Shown here: piece by piece, positions 1-10,449 of the stretch | How the letters are laid out: the number at the start of each line of letters is the position of its first letter | Numbering within the stretch: the stretch's first letter is position 1 | Assembly (NCBI GenBank): GCA_041944835.1 | Contig: CP145879.1 | Span: 372,001-436,000, forward strand | Reading direction: 5' to 3' | Length of the DNA stretch: 64,000 nt | From: Dasytiphilus stammeri_K | GTDB lineage: Bacteria > Pseudomonadota > Gammaproteobacteria > Enterobacterales > Enterobacteriaceae | Made by a program: the position numbers and the translations under genes | Notes under the pieces: generated by a model | Database searches by the model: none | The model's input: only the letters and a program-made list of their open reading frames with translations | Told to the model about the DNA's origin: nothing

Positions 1-1629
1 TTGATGATAGATGGATTGTCTCTGATGATGTTATCAATAGTAACGGGAGTGGGGTTTTTAATTCATATTTTCTCTGAATGGTATATGCGTAGTGAGGAAA
101 ACAAAAATCGATTTTTTGCTTATACTAATCTTTTTATAGCCAGTATGATTGTACTAGTCTTGGCAGGAAATTTATTGTTAATGTATGTAGGGTGGGAATT
201 AGTAGGAGTTTGCTCTTATTTACTTATTGGTTTTTATTATACTAATGTAAAAAATGGATTAGCAGCGTTTAAGGCTTTTTTAATTACGCGTATTGCAGAT
301 GTATGCTTGATTATAGCAATATTTATTATTTATCATAAAATGGGATCTTTAAATTTTGACAACCTATTCATAGGAGTAAAATTACTTACCAATAAAAAAG
401 ATTTATTAGAGTTAAAGTTAGCAGCATTTCTCTTATTATGTGGAGCTTTAGGTAAATCTGCACAATTTCCAATGCAAACCTGGTTAGCTGATGCAATGGT
501 TGCACCTACTCCTGTATCAGCTCTAATTCATGCTGCAACTATGGTTACTGCGGGAGTTTATCTTATAGCTCGTACCAATTTTATATTTCATCTTATGCCA
601 GATATATTATATTTAATACTAATGATCGGTAGTATCACCTTAATTTTAGGATCTGGTGCAGCTCTAGTGCAAACTGATATTAAACGAGTGCTTGCTTATT
701 CCACTATGAGTCAAATTGGTTATATGTTTGCAGCTTTAGGTATAGAAGCTTGGCATGCAGCTATCTTTCATTTGATGACTCATGCTATTTTTAAAGCACT
801 TTTATTTCTTTCATCAGGTGCTATCATTTTTGAATGTAATCAAGAACAAAATATTTTAAAAATGGGGGGCTTATATAAGAGAATGCCAATGATTTATATA
901 TGTTTTTTAATTGGTGGTGCTTCATTAGCAGCTGTTCCATTTTTAACATCAGGATTCTTTAGTAAAGAAGAAATTTTTCTTTCTATTTTTTATACTGATC
1001 ATATATATTATTTAATCATTGGATTATTAGGATCTTTTATAACTTCACTTTATACTTTTCGTATGATTTTTCTGATTTTTCATGGGAAATTACAAAAAAA
1101 TTACTTTATAGTTAATAAGTATAAAGGAATAACCTATTATTTTCCACTATTCATAATGCTAATATTTTCTACTTATCTAGGTACTAACCTTATACTTCCA
1201 CTTAATAGAGTTTTTCCCGTTTTTAACAATGAAATTTATATAAATAAATTATTATTAACCCTGATTTCTAGTAGCATAATTCTTTTTGGTCTAGTTTTTT
1301 CATGGATCTGCTTTAGTAAGTATCGAAGATTAATTACTTATTTTGAATATAACCGTTCTTGGTCTTGGTGGAGTCTTTTTACTAATTATGGATTACAGGG
1401 TTGGGGATTTGACTGGTTATATCATCAATTATTTGTTAAACCATATTTGATAATTGCAAGATACTTAAAATCCGATCCATTCAAGATAATTATCAATATG
1501 GCAGCAGTTTTTTTAAATTTTATGCTAATAAATTTACTTAAAAGTGAAAAATATAATCATGTTAATAACTATATAACATCAATTATATTTGGTACCGGGA
1601 TAATTTTAATTTTTCTACTAATCTTTTAG
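1..1629 (+). CDS. nuoL: NADH-quinone oxidoreductase subunit L (5' end outside window)
   Basis: Antiporter-like proton-pumping membrane subunit at the tip of respiratory complex I. The reading frame is open from base 1 and begins at about residue 75 of the E. coli protein (about 613 aa), so the first quarter lies upstream; the leading ttg is an internal codon. Visible family marks are GWELVG with the helix-5 glutamate, GKSAQFPMQTWLADAM with the channel lysine, the motif TDIKRVLAYSTMSQIGYMF, and GFFSKEE in the broken-helix region. The C-terminal lateral helix region (GWGFDWLYHQLFVKP) is present, so the 3' end is complete. nuoM follows after 16 bases with an AAGGAA ribosome site. Identification is secure. 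Confidence 0.96.
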   Translation: MMIDGLSLMMLSIVTGVGFLIHIFSEWYMRSEENKNRFFAYTNLFIASMIVLVLAGNLLLMYVGWELVGVCSYLLIGFYYTNVKNGLAAFKAFLITRIADVCLIIAIFIIYHKMGSLNFDNLFIGVKLLTNKKDLLELKLAAFLLLCGALGKSAQFPMQTWLADAMVAPTPVSALIHAATMVTAGVYLIARTNFIFHLMPDILYLILMIGSITLILGSGAALVQTDIKRVLAYSTMSQIGYMFAALGIEAWHAAIFHLMTHAIFKALLFLSSGAIIFECNQEQNILKMGGLYKRMPMIYICFLIGGASLAAVPFLTSGFFSKEEIFLSIFYTDHIYYLIIGLLGSFITSLYTFRMIFLIFHGKLQKNYFIVNKYKGITYYFPLFIMLIFSTYLGTNLILPLNRVFPVFNNEIYINKLLLTLISSSIILFGLVFSWICFSKYRRLITYFEYNRSWSWWSLFTNYGLQGWGFDWLYHQLFVKPYLIIARYLKSDPFKIIINMAAVFLNFMLINLLKSEKYNHVNNYITSIIFGTGIILIFLLIF

Positions 1630-1645
1630 AAGGAAATATTATTTT

Positions 1646-3139
1646 ATGTGGTTACCTTGGCTCATATTAATACCGTTTATTAGTGGTGTAATATGTTTAT
1701 CTCTAGAATATTTATACATTCACTTATCACGTTGGATTGCTTTTATAGCTCTTGTCATGGTTTTATTACTAATAATTTCAATGTGGTTATTAACGAATGA
1801 AAATGAGTTATTAATAATGCCCAATGCACTTGGATTGCCTCAATGGCGATATGAATATTCGCTATCATGGATTCCTCGTTTTGGAATTAATTTTAATTTA
1901 GCATTGGATGGAGTATCTCAGTTAATGGTCATGATTACTGCATTAATTGGAATCATGGCGGTATTATGTTCATGGAAAGAAATCGATCAAAATATCGGAA
2001 TATTTTATTTCAACTTACTATTTGTAATTAGTGGAATAATCGGGATTTTTATTGCAATAGATTTATTTTTATTTTTCTGTTTTTGGGAAATGATGCTCAT
2101 ACCCATGTTTTTTCTTATTTTTTTCTGGTCACATAAAGAATGTCAAGACAATACTAAAATTAATACGGCTATAAAGTTTTTCATTTATACCCAAGGTAGT
2201 AGTTTATTAATGTTAATCGCTATTATAAGTTTAGCTTTAATTTATTATCTTAATACAGGAGTTTGGAGTTTTAGATATGAATTGTTGTTACAAAATAACA
2301 TATCGTATCAGATTGAATATATCTTGATGTTGTGTTTTTTTATCACTTTTGCCGTAAAATTACCGATTATACCTTTACATGGATGGTTAATTGATGTGCA
2401 TGATCAAGCACCTACCGCTGGATCTCTAAGTATCTTACTAAAAACCGCTGCTTATGGGTTATTACGTTTTAGTTTGCCACTCTTTCCAACCACATCTGTG
2501 GATTTTGCTCCTATAGCTAAAGCATTGGGTCTGATTAATATTTTTTACGGAGCTTGGATGGCTTTTAATCAAATTGATTTAAAACGCGTTATAGCATATA
2601 GTTCCATTTCTCATATTGGCTTGATATTAATTGCTATTTACACGGGGGATAAATTAGCCTTTCAAGGTGCCCTTTTTCAAATAATTACTTACACTCTTTC
2701 TACTGCTGGATTGTTTATTTTATGCGGACAACTTTACGAACGTTTGCATACAAGAAATATCTATAATATTCAAAAGATATGGCGAAGTATTAATTATATG
2801 CCAGATTTTTTCTTATTTTTTTCCTTAGCAACTATGGGAATACCTGGAACCGGAAATTTTATTGGAGAATTTTTAATTCTAATTAGTAGTTATAATAAAG
2901 CACCATATATTACTATAATAGCTGCTTTTTCGATGGTTTTTACAATTATTTATGTTTTAATGATGATGCAACGAATGTATTTTGGTATTCCAAACAGTAA
3001 TAAAAAAATTTTTAACCCAATGACAATCCGTGAATGCAGTATGATTGTAATACTAATAATTTTATTACTTGGTTTGTTTTTTTATCCTCAATCTATTCTT
3101 AATATATCTCATGTGCCATTAAAGAATATTAATAAATGA
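1646..3139 (+). CDS. nuoM: NADH-quinone oxidoreductase subunit M
   Basis: Second antiporter-like proton channel of complex I, an integral inner-membrane protein. It has 497 residues (E. coli about 509) and begins MWLPWLILIPFISG, matching the family start. FCFWEMMLIPMF carries the essential helix-5 glutamate, KLPIIPLHGWLIDVHDQAPT the conserved lysine/histidine segment, and DLKRVIAYSSISHIGL the second lysine helix. AAGGAA precedes the ATG. The stop codon overlaps the nuoN start by four bases (ATGA), which points to translational coupling in the nuoL-M-N end of the operon. No damage is visible. Confidence 0.97.
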   Translation: MWLPWLILIPFISGVICLSLEYLYIHLSRWIAFIALVMVLLLIISMWLLTNENELLIMPNALGLPQWRYEYSLSWIPRFGINFNLALDGVSQLMVMITALIGIMAVLCSWKEIDQNIGIFYFNLLFVISGIIGIFIAIDLFLFFCFWEMMLIPMFFLIFFWSHKECQDNTKINTAIKFFIYTQGSSLLMLIAIISLALIYYLNTGVWSFRYELLLQNNISYQIEYILMLCFFITFAVKLPIIPLHGWLIDVHDQAPTAGSLSILLKTAAYGLLRFSLPLFPTTSVDFAPIAKALGLINIFYGAWMAFNQIDLKRVIAYSSISHIGLILIAIYTGDKLAFQGALFQIITYTLSTAGLFILCGQLYERLHTRNIYNIQKIWRSINYMPDFFLFFSLATMGIPGTGNFIGEFLILISSYNKAPYITIIAAFSMVFTIIYVLMMMQRMYFGIPNSNKKIFNPMTIRECSMIVILIILLLGLFFYPQSILNISHVPLKNINK

Positions 3140-4644
3140 ATTTTAAATACTTCAATTCACTCTTATCGATTTATATTCAATCTATTGAACTAATAATTAC
3201 GATGCCATTAATAGTGCTTATTATTACCTCAATAATTTTATTAATAGCTATTATTATATGGAAAAGAAATAATTTAGTGGGTATATTTTCATTAATTGGT
3301 TTATCCATAGCTATATGGTCAATATTTTTTTACAAATTTACTTCAAATCAACCTGATTTTGTAACCACTATATTATATATAGATAATTATTCTTTATTAA
3401 TTAGTGTATTAGTCTTACTAGCAAGTTTAATAACAAGTATATTTACTTACTTATGGTTATATTTTTTTGCTCTAGAAGATCAAGGTGAAATTTTTTTATT
3501 AATATTAATTGCCACTGTAGGAGGAGTATTACTGGCTAATACAAATAATTTATCATCATTTTTTATTGGTATAGAATTAATGGCAGTACCGTTATTCGGT
3601 TTAACTGGTTACACCTTTAATAGAATAACTTATCTAGAATCCAGTATAAAATATACCCTACTGTCTGCAATAACCTCTTCATTTCTACTTTTTGGAATTG
3701 CGCTTATATATGCACAAACTGGTTATTTAACCTATTCACAAATAAGTATATTTATTAATAATAATATACAATCACCACTGCTATTACTAGGGTTTGGACT
3801 CATAATGACTAGTATTGGATTTAAATTATCTTTAGTACCATTTCACCAGTGGACAGCTGAAATATATGAAAAATCACCCTTTCCCGCTGTTTGGTTTCTA
3901 GCTACTAGTAGTAAAATTGCTATTTTTGGAGCTACAACTCGTTTATTGGTTAATTTGCATCTTATAGATAATAAAATGGTTTATATTTTACTAAGTATAA
4001 TGGCATTTATATCTATTTTGGTTGGAAATTTTATGGCTCTTTTTCAATTAAATATTAAAAGATTATTAGCATATTCTTCGATTTCTCATTTTGGTTATTT
4101 GTGGATAGCATTAATATGTGCTCATACCAATAAATTTTTTTCATTAGAAACAATTAATATTTCTTTGGTTAGTTACTTATTAAGTAGTTTAGGATTACTT
4201 GGGATAATTATGTTAATATCTACTCTTAATCATAAGAATAATTCTATTATTGATGATATTAATTCTTATCGTGGATTATTTTTACATCATCCAATATTGT
4301 CATTAGCTATGACTATAATGATACTATCTTTATCTGGGATTCCCCTCACATTAGGTTTTCTTAGTAAATTTTATCTCCTTATTCTAAGTATAATGTCCCA
4401 TCAGTGGTGGTTAACTTTCTCTATTTTAATCGGTACTATTATTGGGCTTTATTATTATTTGCGATTGATTGCATATTTGTATCTCTCTTTACCAACCGAA
4501 AAAATTATACTTTTTTCATCAAAAGAAAATTTAGTTTGGTTTTGGTATATTGGAGCAATATTAGTCGGTATAATAGCTATTTTAATTTGCATTTTAGGTA
4601 TTATTCCGCAATACATAATAAATTGTATCCAATTTTCATATTAA
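3136..4644 (+). CDS. nuoN: NADH-quinone oxidoreductase subunit N
   Basis: Third antiporter-like proton channel of complex I and last gene of the nuo operon. It has 502 residues, slightly longer than the E. coli protein (about 485) because of a roughly 15-residue N-terminal extension. IELMAVPLFGLTGY holds the channel glutamate, GFKLSLVPFHQWTAEIYEKS the conserved lysine segment, and NIKRLLAYSSISHFGYLW the second lysine helix. The start overlaps the nuoM stop by four bases. It ends 24 bases from the convergent nrdB. I see no convincing terminator hairpin in that gap. Confidence 0.96.
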   Translation: MNFKYFNSLLSIYIQSIELIITMPLIVLIITSIILLIAIIIWKRNNLVGIFSLIGLSIAIWSIFFYKFTSNQPDFVTTILYIDNYSLLISVLVLLASLITSIFTYLWLYFFALEDQGEIFLLILIATVGGVLLANTNNLSSFFIGIELMAVPLFGLTGYTFNRITYLESSIKYTLLSAITSSFLLFGIALIYAQTGYLTYSQISIFINNNIQSPLLLLGFGLIMTSIGFKLSLVPFHQWTAEIYEKSPFPAVWFLATSSKIAIFGATTRLLVNLHLIDNKMVYILLSIMAFISILVGNFMALFQLNIKRLLAYSSISHFGYLWIALICAHTNKFFSLETINISLVSYLLSSLGLLGIIMLISTLNHKNNSIIDDINSYRGLFLHHPILSLAMTIMILSLSGIPLTLGFLSKFYLLILSIMSHQWWLTFSILIGTIIGLYYYLRLIAYLYLSLPTEKIILFSSKENLVWFWYIGAILVGIIAILICILGIIPQYIINCIQFSY

Positions 4645-4668
4645 AAAACCAAATTTGTGTATCATTAT

Positions 4669-5799
4669 TTATAATTTAAAATCACACAACTCTTTTATGT
4701 CAATTTCAGCATCTATTTGACCAATTAAGTAAGAACTCAATTCCGATTCTTGAGGTGCAACTTGTACATTATCGGATACTAACCAAGAATTAATCCATGG
4801 GATTGGATTGGATTGTATACTAAAAGGAATATCTAATTGTAGAGCTTGCATTCTAATATTAGTAATATACTCAATATATTGAAATAATATTTCCTTATTT
4901 AATCCTATCATTGCTCCATCTTTGAATAAATATTCAGCCCATTCTTTTTCTTGCTTGACAGCTCGCAAAAATAAATCATAACATTGTGGTCTACATTCTT
5001 TTGCTATGTCTGCCATTCCTGAATCATCTTCTCCTGAATTCATTAGATTAATTAAATACTGAGTGCCGGTTAAATGTAAAGCTTCATCACGTGCAATCAA
5101 ACGAATAATTTTTGCATTTCCTTCCATTACTTTACGTTCAGCAAAAGCAAAAGAACAAGCAAAGCTCACATAAAAACGAATAGCTTCTAGAACATTGACA
5201 TTCATTAAGCAAAGGTAAAGTTGTTTCTTTAGTGCACGTAAATTAATAGTAATAATTTTACCATTTACTTGATGTGTTCCCTCTCCTAAAATATGCCAGT
5301 AACTAGTCATTTTAATGAGGTCATCATAATAATTAGAAATATCCCGTGCTCGCATTTGAATATTTGGGTTAGTTACAATATCATCAAAAATACATCCTGG
5401 TTCATTAACAATATTACGAATAATATGAGTATAAGAACGCGAATGAATAGTTTCCGAAAAAGCCCAAGTTTCAATCCAAGTTTCAAGCTCCGGTAAAGAT
5501 ACTAATGGTAACAACGAGACATTAGGACTACGTCCTTGAATTGAATCTAACAAAGTCTGATATTTAAGATTACTGACAAAAATATGCTGTTCATGTTCAG
5601 GTAATTTCATGAAATCAATTCTATCTTTTGAGATATCGATCTCTTCAGGACGCCAAAAAAAAGATAGCTGTTTTTCAATTAATTTTTCAAAAAAAGAATA
5701 TTTTTGTTGATCATAACGAGCTATATTTACTGGTTGTCCAAAAAAGAGAGGTTCTTTAAGTTGATCATTTTTTTTTTGAGAAAAAGTAGTATAAATCAT
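4669..5799 (-). CDS. nrdB: Ribonucleoside-diphosphate reductase 1, beta subunit (class Ia, R2)
   Basis: Small subunit of aerobic ribonucleotide reductase; it holds the diiron centre and tyrosyl radical used by NrdA. It has 376 residues, the same as E. coli. ETWAFSETIHSRSYTH supplies iron ligands E and H and the radical Tyr; EAIRFYVSFACSFAF and RDEALHL supply the rest. An upstream in-frame ATG at 5826 would add nine residues. I chose 5799 because E. coli homology starts there (MxYTTFSQ) and AAGGAAGGA lies about nine bases ahead. Codons near the N-terminus include an A10 run (5768-5777). It sits 45 bases downstream of nrdA and is probably co-transcribed. Confidence 0.97.
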   Translation of the reverse strand: MIYTTFSQKKNDQLKEPLFFGQPVNIARYDQQKYSFFEKLIEKQLSFFWRPEEIDISKDRIDFMKLPEHEQHIFVSNLKYQTLLDSIQGRSPNVSLLPLVSLPELETWIETWAFSETIHSRSYTHIIRNIVNEPGCIFDDIVTNPNIQMRARDISNYYDDLIKMTSYWHILGEGTHQVNGKIITINLRALKKQLYLCLMNVNVLEAIRFYVSFACSFAFAERKVMEGNAKIIRLIARDEALHLTGTQYLINLMNSGEDDSGMADIAKECRPQCYDLFLRAVKQEKEWAEYLFKDGAMIGLNKEILFQYIEYITNIRMQALQLDIPFSIQSNPIPWINSWLVSDNVQVAPQESELSSYLIGQIDAEIDIKELCDFKL

Positions 5800-5844
5800 A
5801 CTATGAATCCTTCCTTTATAAATCAAAATCGACCTTTTAAAACA

Positions 5845-8175
5845 TTAAATTTTACAAGCTCCGCTATCGCAGTTATGACTTTCATATACAATATGAGGAG
5901 GTTGCGTATTTTTATTATTCTCAGACAGATTATTTGGAATTTGTAAATGTAATTCATCTGATGCTCGGTCTCGTGTATTATGATAATATAAGGTTTTTAT
6001 CCCAAGGGTCCAAGCTGTAATTATATCTTTCAGTAACTGTTTCATGGGTAATTTTCCCGATGCAAAGCTTTCTGGATCATAACTAGTATTAGCAGAAATC
6101 GATTGATCAACAAATTTTTGCATTAAACCAACTAATTGTAAATAACCCTCGTTACTGGGCATTTTCCATAATAACTCATATGCTTTTTTCAATTTTTCGC
6201 AATCTGGTACCACTTGACGCAAAATCCCATCTTTTGATGCTTTTATAGTAATATAACCTCGGGGGGGTTCAATCCCACTAGTAGCATTAGATATTTGCGA
6301 AGAAGTTTCTGAAGGCATTAATGCTGAAAGAGTAGAATTGCGTAATCCATACTTTTTAATATTAATTCTTAATGTCTCCCAATCGTAATGTAATGGCTCT
6401 GCAACAATTGAATCTAGATCTTTTTTATAGGTATCAATAGGAAGAAGACCTTGAGCATAAGTAGTTTCATTAAACCAAGGACATGCTCCTTTTTCTTTTG
6501 CTAATTCATTTGAAGCTTTGAGTAAATAATATTGGAGAGCTTCAAAAGTTTTGTGTGTAAGATTATTAGCACTACCATCCGAATATCGAACCCCATTTTT
6601 TGCTAAATAATAAGCAAAATTAATTACACCAATTCCTAATGGACGACGACCCATTGCAGCGCGTTTTGCAGCAATAACCGGATAATTTTGATAATCTAAT
6701 AGTGCATCTAAAGCTCGAACCCCTAGTATAGCCAGTTCTTCTAATTCATCAAGGTTATTTATAATACCTAAATTAAAAGCCGAAAGAGTACAAATAGCAA
6801 TTTCTCCATGATTGTCATTTATGTGTGTTAATGGAGTAGTAGGTAATGCTATTTCTAAGCATAGATTTGATTGTCGCACAGGTGCTATATGTGGATTAAA
6901 AGGACTATGTGTATTACAATGATCAACATTCTGAATATAAATTCTACCGGTTGACGCTCTTTCTTGCATCATTAAACAGAAAAGATCTATTGCTTTTACA
7001 CTTTTTTTTCGAATAGAAACATCTTTTTCATACATTCGGTATAACCGTTCAAACTCATTTTGATCTGCAAAAAAAGCATTATATAGATCCGGAACTTCAG
7101 AAGGACTAAATAGAGTTATTTCTTCCCCGTTAATCAGTCGCTGATACATGAATTTATTTAGTTGTACAGCATAATCCATATGACGAACACGATTATCTTC
7201 AACACCTCGATTATTTTTTAGAACAAGTAAATTTTCTACTTCTAAATGCCATAAGGGATAAAATACAGTAGCAGCTCCACCTCTTATTCCTCCTTGTGAA
7301 CATGATTTTACAGCTGATTGAAAATGTTTAAAAAAAGGAATACAACCAGTATGATATACTCCCCCTTCTCTAATTGTACTGCCTAATGCTCTAATACGTC
7401 CCGCATTAATTCCAATTCCAGCTCTTTGAGAAATATACTTTACAATAACGCTTGTAGTAGCGTTAATAGAATCTAAACTGTCATCACATTCTACTAAGAC
7501 ACAAGAACTAAATTGTTTAGTACGTGTACGTACCCCTGCAAGGATTGGTGTTGGTAGAGAGATTTTAAAAGTAGATATGGCATCATAGAAACGTTTTATA
7601 TAATTTACACGTATCGTAGCAGGATAACTTGAAAATAAACAAGCGGATACCAATATATATATGAATTGAGCACTTTCGTATATTTCACCATTAACACGGT
7701 TTTGTACTAGATATTTACCTTCTAATTGTTTTACAGCAGCATATGAAAAATTCATATCTCGCGAATGATCAATAAAATTATCCATTTCTTCGAATTCTTC
7801 TTTCGTATAGAAACTTAATAAATTAGGGTCATACATTCCCCTTTTTACCATCCGTTTAACCTGATCATATAATTTAGGTGGTTGAAATTGTCCATAAGCT
7901 TTTTTGCGCAGATAAAAAATACCTAAACGAGCTGCGAGATATTGGTAATCCGGTTGTTCACTACATATTAGATCGGCAGCAGCTTTAATAATAATTTGAT
8001 TAATATCAGTGGTTTTAATTTTATTATACAGCTGGATATGAGAACGCAATTCTATTTGAGAAATAGAAACATTATGCAATCCTTTAGAAGCCCATAAAAT
8101 AATTCTCTGGATCTTCTCCCAATTCAAACGTTCGAGACGACCATCACGTTTAGTAACAAACCAACTTTGGTTCAT
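5845..8175 (-). CDS. nrdA: Ribonucleoside-diphosphate reductase 1, alpha subunit (class Ia, R1)
   Basis: Catalytic subunit that reduces NDPs to dNDPs. It has 776 residues (E. coli 761) and starts MNQSWFVTKRDG, an ATP-cone domain. SSCVLVE carries the first redox cysteine, NLCLEIALP the active-site N/C/E triad, ICTLSAFNLG the second cysteine, TLYYHNTRD the Tyr-Tyr radical relay, and the C-terminal CDSGACKI the shuttle cysteine pair. AGGA precedes the ATG by ten bases. The nrdA-nrdB order is as in E. coli. The 175-base space upstream separates it from gpmA; I could not recognise NrdR boxes there. Confidence 0.97.
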   Translation of the reverse strand: MNQSWFVTKRDGRLERLNWEKIQRIILWASKGLHNVSISQIELRSHIQLYNKIKTTDINQIIIKAAADLICSEQPDYQYLAARLGIFYLRKKAYGQFQPPKLYDQVKRMVKRGMYDPNLLSFYTKEEFEEMDNFIDHSRDMNFSYAAVKQLEGKYLVQNRVNGEIYESAQFIYILVSACLFSSYPATIRVNYIKRFYDAISTFKISLPTPILAGVRTRTKQFSSCVLVECDDSLDSINATTSVIVKYISQRAGIGINAGRIRALGSTIREGGVYHTGCIPFFKHFQSAVKSCSQGGIRGGAATVFYPLWHLEVENLLVLKNNRGVEDNRVRHMDYAVQLNKFMYQRLINGEEITLFSPSEVPDLYNAFFADQNEFERLYRMYEKDVSIRKKSVKAIDLFCLMMQERASTGRIYIQNVDHCNTHSPFNPHIAPVRQSNLCLEIALPTTPLTHINDNHGEIAICTLSAFNLGIINNLDELEELAILGVRALDALLDYQNYPVIAAKRAAMGRRPLGIGVINFAYYLAKNGVRYSDGSANNLTHKTFEALQYYLLKASNELAKEKGACPWFNETTYAQGLLPIDTYKKDLDSIVAEPLHYDWETLRINIKKYGLRNSTLSALMPSETSSQISNATSGIEPPRGYITIKASKDGILRQVVPDCEKLKKAYELLWKMPSNEGYLQLVGLMQKFVDQSISANTSYDPESFASGKLPMKQLLKDIITAWTLGIKTLYYHNTRDRASDELHLQIPNNLSENNKNTQPPHIVYESHNCDSGACKI

Positions 8176-8350
8176 ATTGCGTTTTTCCTATCAGGTTCTA
8201 GTAATTTACGGTAGATTTTAATAGAGAAATTAATAAAAAGTAATTAAAATAGATTTTTATTAAGTAGTAGAATTTAGTATTCTAATTAGTTCTAAATCCT
8301 ATACAAGGATTAATTTTATTTGATTTAATTCTATTTATTTATTCATGGTT

Positions 8351-9046
8351 CTATAGATAATAGTGTGTAGTTGGTTGAAGTAGATTTGTGTCAAATTCAT
8401 AAACTAATGGAATAGCAGTAGGTATATTTAAATTAATGATTTCAGTTGAACTCATGTTATCCAGATATTTTATTAGAGCACGCAAGGAATTCCCATGAGC
8501 CACAACGATAATACGACGTCCATTTTTAATAAGCGGTAAAATAACATCTATCCAATAAGAAATAACTCTTTTACTAGTTGATAACAGATTTTCTGTTAAT
8601 GGAAATTCATCTAGTTTAAAATAACTATACCTTATATCATTACCCGAATAATTTTTATTATTTATAGTTAATGCTGGAGGAGTTGCATACATATCACGAC
8701 GCCATTGTAGAATTTTTTCGGGTCCATATTTTTTACTCATTTCTAATTTATTCATTCCTTGCAATGCACCATAATGTCTTTCATTTAATTTCCAAGATTT
8801 AGCTACTGGTAACCAGCTTTGTTCTAATTGATCGAGAACAATCCATAAAGTATGAATGGCACGTTTTAATACTGAGCTAAAAGCATAATCAAAAAACCAT
8901 CCTTTTTTTTTTAACAATTTACCAGCCGATTTAGCTTCGGCTTTTCCTTTTGTAGATAAATCTATATCACACCAACCAGTAAAGCGATTTGCTTTATTCC
9001 ATTTACTTTCCCCATGACGTAATAATACTATTTTATTTAAAGTCAT
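8351..9046 (-). CDS. gpmA: 2,3-bisphosphoglycerate-dependent phosphoglycerate mutase
   Basis: Interconverts 3- and 2-phosphoglycerate in lower glycolysis (eno, the next step, is also in this window). The protein has 231 residues against 250 in E. coli: the C-terminus stops right after YEFDTNLLQPTTHYYL, losing the flexible tail. The catalytic histidine is in LLRHGES, the second histidine in VAHGNSLRAL, and NERHYGALQG is intact. An in-frame ATG eight codons earlier (9070) is less likely, because AGGAT lies seven bases before the ATG at 9046 and homology begins there. Codons for LLKKKG form an A10 run (8903-8912). Confidence 0.95.
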   Translation of the reverse strand: MTLNKIVLLRHGESKWNKANRFTGWCDIDLSTKGKAEAKSAGKLLKKKGWFFDYAFSSVLKRAIHTLWIVLDQLEQSWLPVAKSWKLNERHYGALQGMNKLEMSKKYGPEKILQWRRDMYATPPALTINNKNYSGNDIRYSYFKLDEFPLTENLLSTSKRVISYWIDVILPLIKNGRRIIVVAHGNSLRALIKYLDNMSSTEIINLNIPTAIPLVYEFDTNLLQPTTHYYL

Positions 9047-9145
9047 CTTAAGATCCTTTTCTATAGCCAAGATGATTATATTAATAAATATATCATAAAA
9101 AAAAATCTTTTAGGTTATAAAAATGGCATGTATTTTAGTGAGTTA

Positions 9146-10405
9146 CTATTCTTTGTTTCTATTATGAGAATTATGATTGAGTACTAATTTGGGTGATTTA
9201 TATGAGGGTTTCATTAACTTAAGTTTAGTAAAACGACAGAATGGTAACCAATTAAGGATTCCAGGAAAATAACGTAAAAAAGGTAATACCACTGGTAATA
9301 GTAAGATGTTTTTAGTTATTTGCCAGTAACTACGTTCAGATAAATATTTTTTATCTATCTTGACACAATCATTCTTAATTATTTGATTTAATTTAGTACG
9401 AAGCTCATTATTAAATTTACGATCAAAAATAATTAAATTTGCCTCTAGATTTAGAGATAAACTTAAGGGATCTAGATTACTAGATCCAATGGTTGACCAT
9501 TTATCATCTTTTATAGCTACTTTACTATGTAATAAACGACGAAAATATTCATAAATTTCTATCCCTGATTCTATTAAATAATTATAAAGTAATCTTGTTC
9601 CTATATTTGCAAAATGTAGATCAGCTTTTCCTTGTACAATTAATTTTATTTTTACTCCTCGACGTGCTGCAGTTCGCATATTCTGTATAATTCGGTCACC
9701 TGGAAAAAAATATGCATTAGCAATAATTACTTCATGTTGAGCTTCTTGGAGCATAGTAATATAACTTTGTTCTATATCATCACGATGCTTATCATTATCA
9801 CGCCATATATAAATAGCTCTATTTAGATTGTTGTTTAACGAAGGTTTAAAATAAGAATAATTAATTTTTTTTTTTTCTAGATGTAATAGTGATTTGCATT
9901 TCATTGCATTATATGTATAACTCCATATATCATCAACTATGGGACCAGTTATTTCTACTGCATAGTCTTGTTTAGCAGTTGGCCCATAATTGGTTAATTG
10001 TTCTGCAGAAAAATTTATTCCACCAATAAAAGCAATTTCTTTATCTATTATTATAGTTTGACGATGTAAACGTCTGAATATATTAATACATTTTCCGAGG
10101 ATTCGAGAGCAGGGATTATAATATATAAAATGTACACCAGCTTGAGTTAGTTCTTGAATAAAATGATCAGAAAGTTCTGAGGAACCATAACCATCTACCA
10201 TGATTTTGATATATATATGACGTTGTGCTGCTTCTAGTAATACATTACGTAGTTCTACACCAACTTCATCTTCAAAAATATGAAAGGTTTCTAGTAGTAT
10301 ACTAATTTTTGATTTTTTTATAGTATGAAAAACACGTGGAAAAAATTCTTCTCCATTTTCTAGTAATGTTATTCGATTACCATTACGCCATTTTTTGTAA
10401 TTCAT
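9146..10405 (-). CDS. clsB: Cardiolipin synthase B-type phospholipase D family protein
   Basis: Matches E. coli ClsB (YbhO), a membrane phosphatidyltransferase making cardiolipin, along its length (419 residues against 413). The family has two HKD motifs (HxKxxxxD). The second is intact (LHSKVAIKDDKWSTIGSSNLDP). The first reads HRQTIIIDKEIAFIGG, with Gln (CAA) where the catalytic Lys belongs. The ATG at 10405 was chosen over in-frame ATGs at 10477 and 10411: homology begins at MNYKKWRNGN and GAGAG lies about eight bases upstream. An A12 run (9865-9876) encodes LEKKKI. It follows yohD after 44 bases. Activity is uncertain because of the HKD substitution. Confidence 0.88.
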   Translation of the reverse strand: MNYKKWRNGNRITLLENGEEFFPRVFHTIKKSKISILLETFHIFEDEVGVELRNVLLEAAQRHIYIKIMVDGYGSSELSDHFIQELTQAGVHFIYYNPCSRILGKCINIFRRLHRQTIIIDKEIAFIGGINFSAEQLTNYGPTAKQDYAVEITGPIVDDIWSYTYNAMKCKSLLHLEKKKINYSYFKPSLNNNLNRAIYIWRDNDKHRDDIEQSYITMLQEAQHEVIIANAYFFPGDRIIQNMRTAARRGVKIKLIVQGKADLHFANIGTRLLYNYLIESGIEIYEYFRRLLHSKVAIKDDKWSTIGSSNLDPLSLSLNLEANLIIFDRKFNNELRTKLNQIIKNDCVKIDKKYLSERSYWQITKNILLLPVVLPFLRYFPGILNWLPFCRFTKLKLMKPSYKSPKLVLNHNSHNRNKE

Positions 10406-10449
10406 AGGCATTTCTCTCGTTACATACAATTCAATTTTTTTAAAATATT

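Noticed and set aside
4404..4679. Plus-strand frame of 91 codons inside the 3' end of nuoN
   Set aside because: Shadow of nuoN in another frame; composition typical of an out-of-frame reading.
8295..8311. Short hairpin AATCCT/AGGATT between gpmA and nrdA
   Set aside because: Only 6-base arms and no T-tract in the transcribed direction; too weak to call a terminator.
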